Positions 63,554-64,000 of a stretch of DNA of 64,000 bases are shown here, one piece after another. Origin of the DNA: Fallopia convolvulus (Eukaryota; Streptophyta; Magnoliopsida; Caryophyllales; Polygonaceae); the NCBI GenBank assembly GCA_964016875.1, contig OZ024729.1, forward strand, positions 20,604,494-20,668,493, in the 5' to 3' direction. A model generated the notes under the pieces. The model was not told where the DNA came from and ran no database searches. It saw nothing but the letters and a program-made list of their open reading frames with translations. Numbering within the stretch: position 1 is the first letter of the stretch; each line of letters opens with the position of its first letter. The position numbers and the translations under genes were made by a program.

Positions 63554-63650
63554 CTATGAAACAAAAACACAAACCAAAACAAATCAAAAACAAACAAAGG
63601 GTTTGGGCTATTCCCTCACCCAAATCACTACCAAAACACAAGAAACTCAC
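63554..63650 (-). other. Predicted 97-bp intron in the 5' leader, element E
   Basis: Donor TTTG|GTGAGTTTC at 63650 and acceptor TTTTTGTTTCATAG ending at 63554, four bases before the gag ATG. A, B and C have the acceptor-like sequence at the same place; their donor is less clear. Confidence 0.5.
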
Positions 63651-63677
63651 CAAATTGGCACTCAATGCACTTAGACT

Positions 63678-63695
63678 TCCCCGGCAACGGCGCCA
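63678..63695 (-). promoter_or_regulatory. Primer-binding site, element E
   Basis: TGGCGCCGTTGCCGGGGA on the minus strand, a perfect 18-nt Athila-type PBS (tRNA-Asp), seven bases after the LTR end. Confidence 0.92.
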
Positions 63696-63702
63696 ATCTT
63701 TT

Positions 63703-64000
63703 TGATCGCTCTCGGATGCGAGGGTCAAGAGATACAATTTATAACCCGACCCCGTTGTAGTACGTGGTGGGTGTCGAACACTCGGGAAGTCTACTCGATT
63801 GATGTGCCTAGACACTTGGAAGCTGGAAAAGAGAGCTTAAAACAAAGGAAAACAAAGAGAACAGTCGGGACCGACACAGAGGTCACGTCGGGCCCGATGT
63901 TGGCGACAAGAGGAAGTCGGGACCGACGTAGGGTAAGTCGGGCCCGAGGTAGCTGGGTTTGTCGAACTTCAAAGATTAAAAGTAGATCTTGGGCTTTTGG
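63703..64000 (-). mobile_element. 5' LTR of element E, partial
   Basis: Matches 56318-56615 of the 3' LTR with one visible base difference (ACTTGG here, ACTAGG there). The rest lies beyond the window. Confidence 0.95.

Larger units (their letters stand above)
56318..64000 (-). mobile_element. Element E: young non-autonomous Athila-like element, right end off window
   Basis: 3' LTR 56318-57972, 3' noncoding region, Gag-PR (60556-63549), 5' leader with intron, PBS, and the end of the 5' LTR from 63703. About 300 bp of the two LTRs can be compared and I see one difference, so insertion is recent. RT, RNase H and INT are absent. It sits in the gag of D. Possible TSD ACATT (56313-56317) is unpaired here. 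Family motifs TCGGGCCCGA and TCGGGACCGA. Confidence 0.92.

Overview
The window is repeat-dense nuclear DNA of a flowering plant (probably a eudicot; the species cannot be told). Almost every long open frame belongs to LTR retrotransposons of the Ty3/gypsy superfamily. I found no host protein-coding gene. The evidence is Gag capsid domains, CCHC knuckles, DLGA retropepsins, FMDDF reverse transcriptases, DDE integrases, the Athila ORF-1/env-like protein, primer-binding sites of the TGGCGCCGTTGCCGGGGA type, LTRs with TATA boxes, and target-site duplications (TSDs).

Layout. 1-2685: Gag of a Tat/Ogre-like element on the minus strand, running off the left edge, with its PBS and LTR at 2754 to about 3600. 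3600-5340: AT-rich, no gene seen. 5341-6932: plus-strand 3' fragment of an Athila-like element (X), meeting head-on element A (6933-18148, minus), which is a decayed Gag-PR-RT-RH-INT-env element. 18149-45126: 3' end of a chromovirus (integrase tail, chromodomain, polypurine tract) and its 3' LTR. That LTR is split by two later insertions: element B (19396-29979, TSD CTCAC) and array C (30962-43956, TSD GCTTG), the latter with three LTRs and two internal regions. 45127-47118: no gene, a probable LTR fragment and a 28-bp tandem repeat. 47119-56317: element D (minus), cut in its gag gene by element E (56318 to beyond 64000, minus). E is the youngest, with a 997-residue Gag-PR frame without a stop.

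A and D carry RT and integrase. B, C1, C2 and E have lost the whole RT-RNase H-integrase block yet keep Gag-PR and the 3' noncoding modules, so they look like non-autonomous partners that would need enzymes from A- or D-like relatives.

Most notable signal. Each Athila-like family carries its own short CpG-containing palindrome scattered through the element: TCGTTAACGA in X/A/B, TCGGTACCGA and TCGATACCGA in C, CGCGATCGCG in D, TCGGGCCCGA and TCGGGACCGA in E. The copies sit at corresponding places in each family: upstream of the LTR core promoter, near the LTR end or leader, in the Gag-PR linker, in the RNase H-INT spacer, and around the env-like promoter or ORF. Three families fit a common frame GTCG-N4-CGAC with a family-specific centre. 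The copies fall in different reading frames and in noncoding DNA, so they look like nucleic-acid-level sites. Further shared structure includes a covarying hairpin placed before an AAGTATGGGG tract twice per element, an invariant GGGAGGCAACCC hairpin, an internal promoter with a 5'UTR intron before the env-like gene, and conserved strong splice-donor sequences in fast-evolving linkers.
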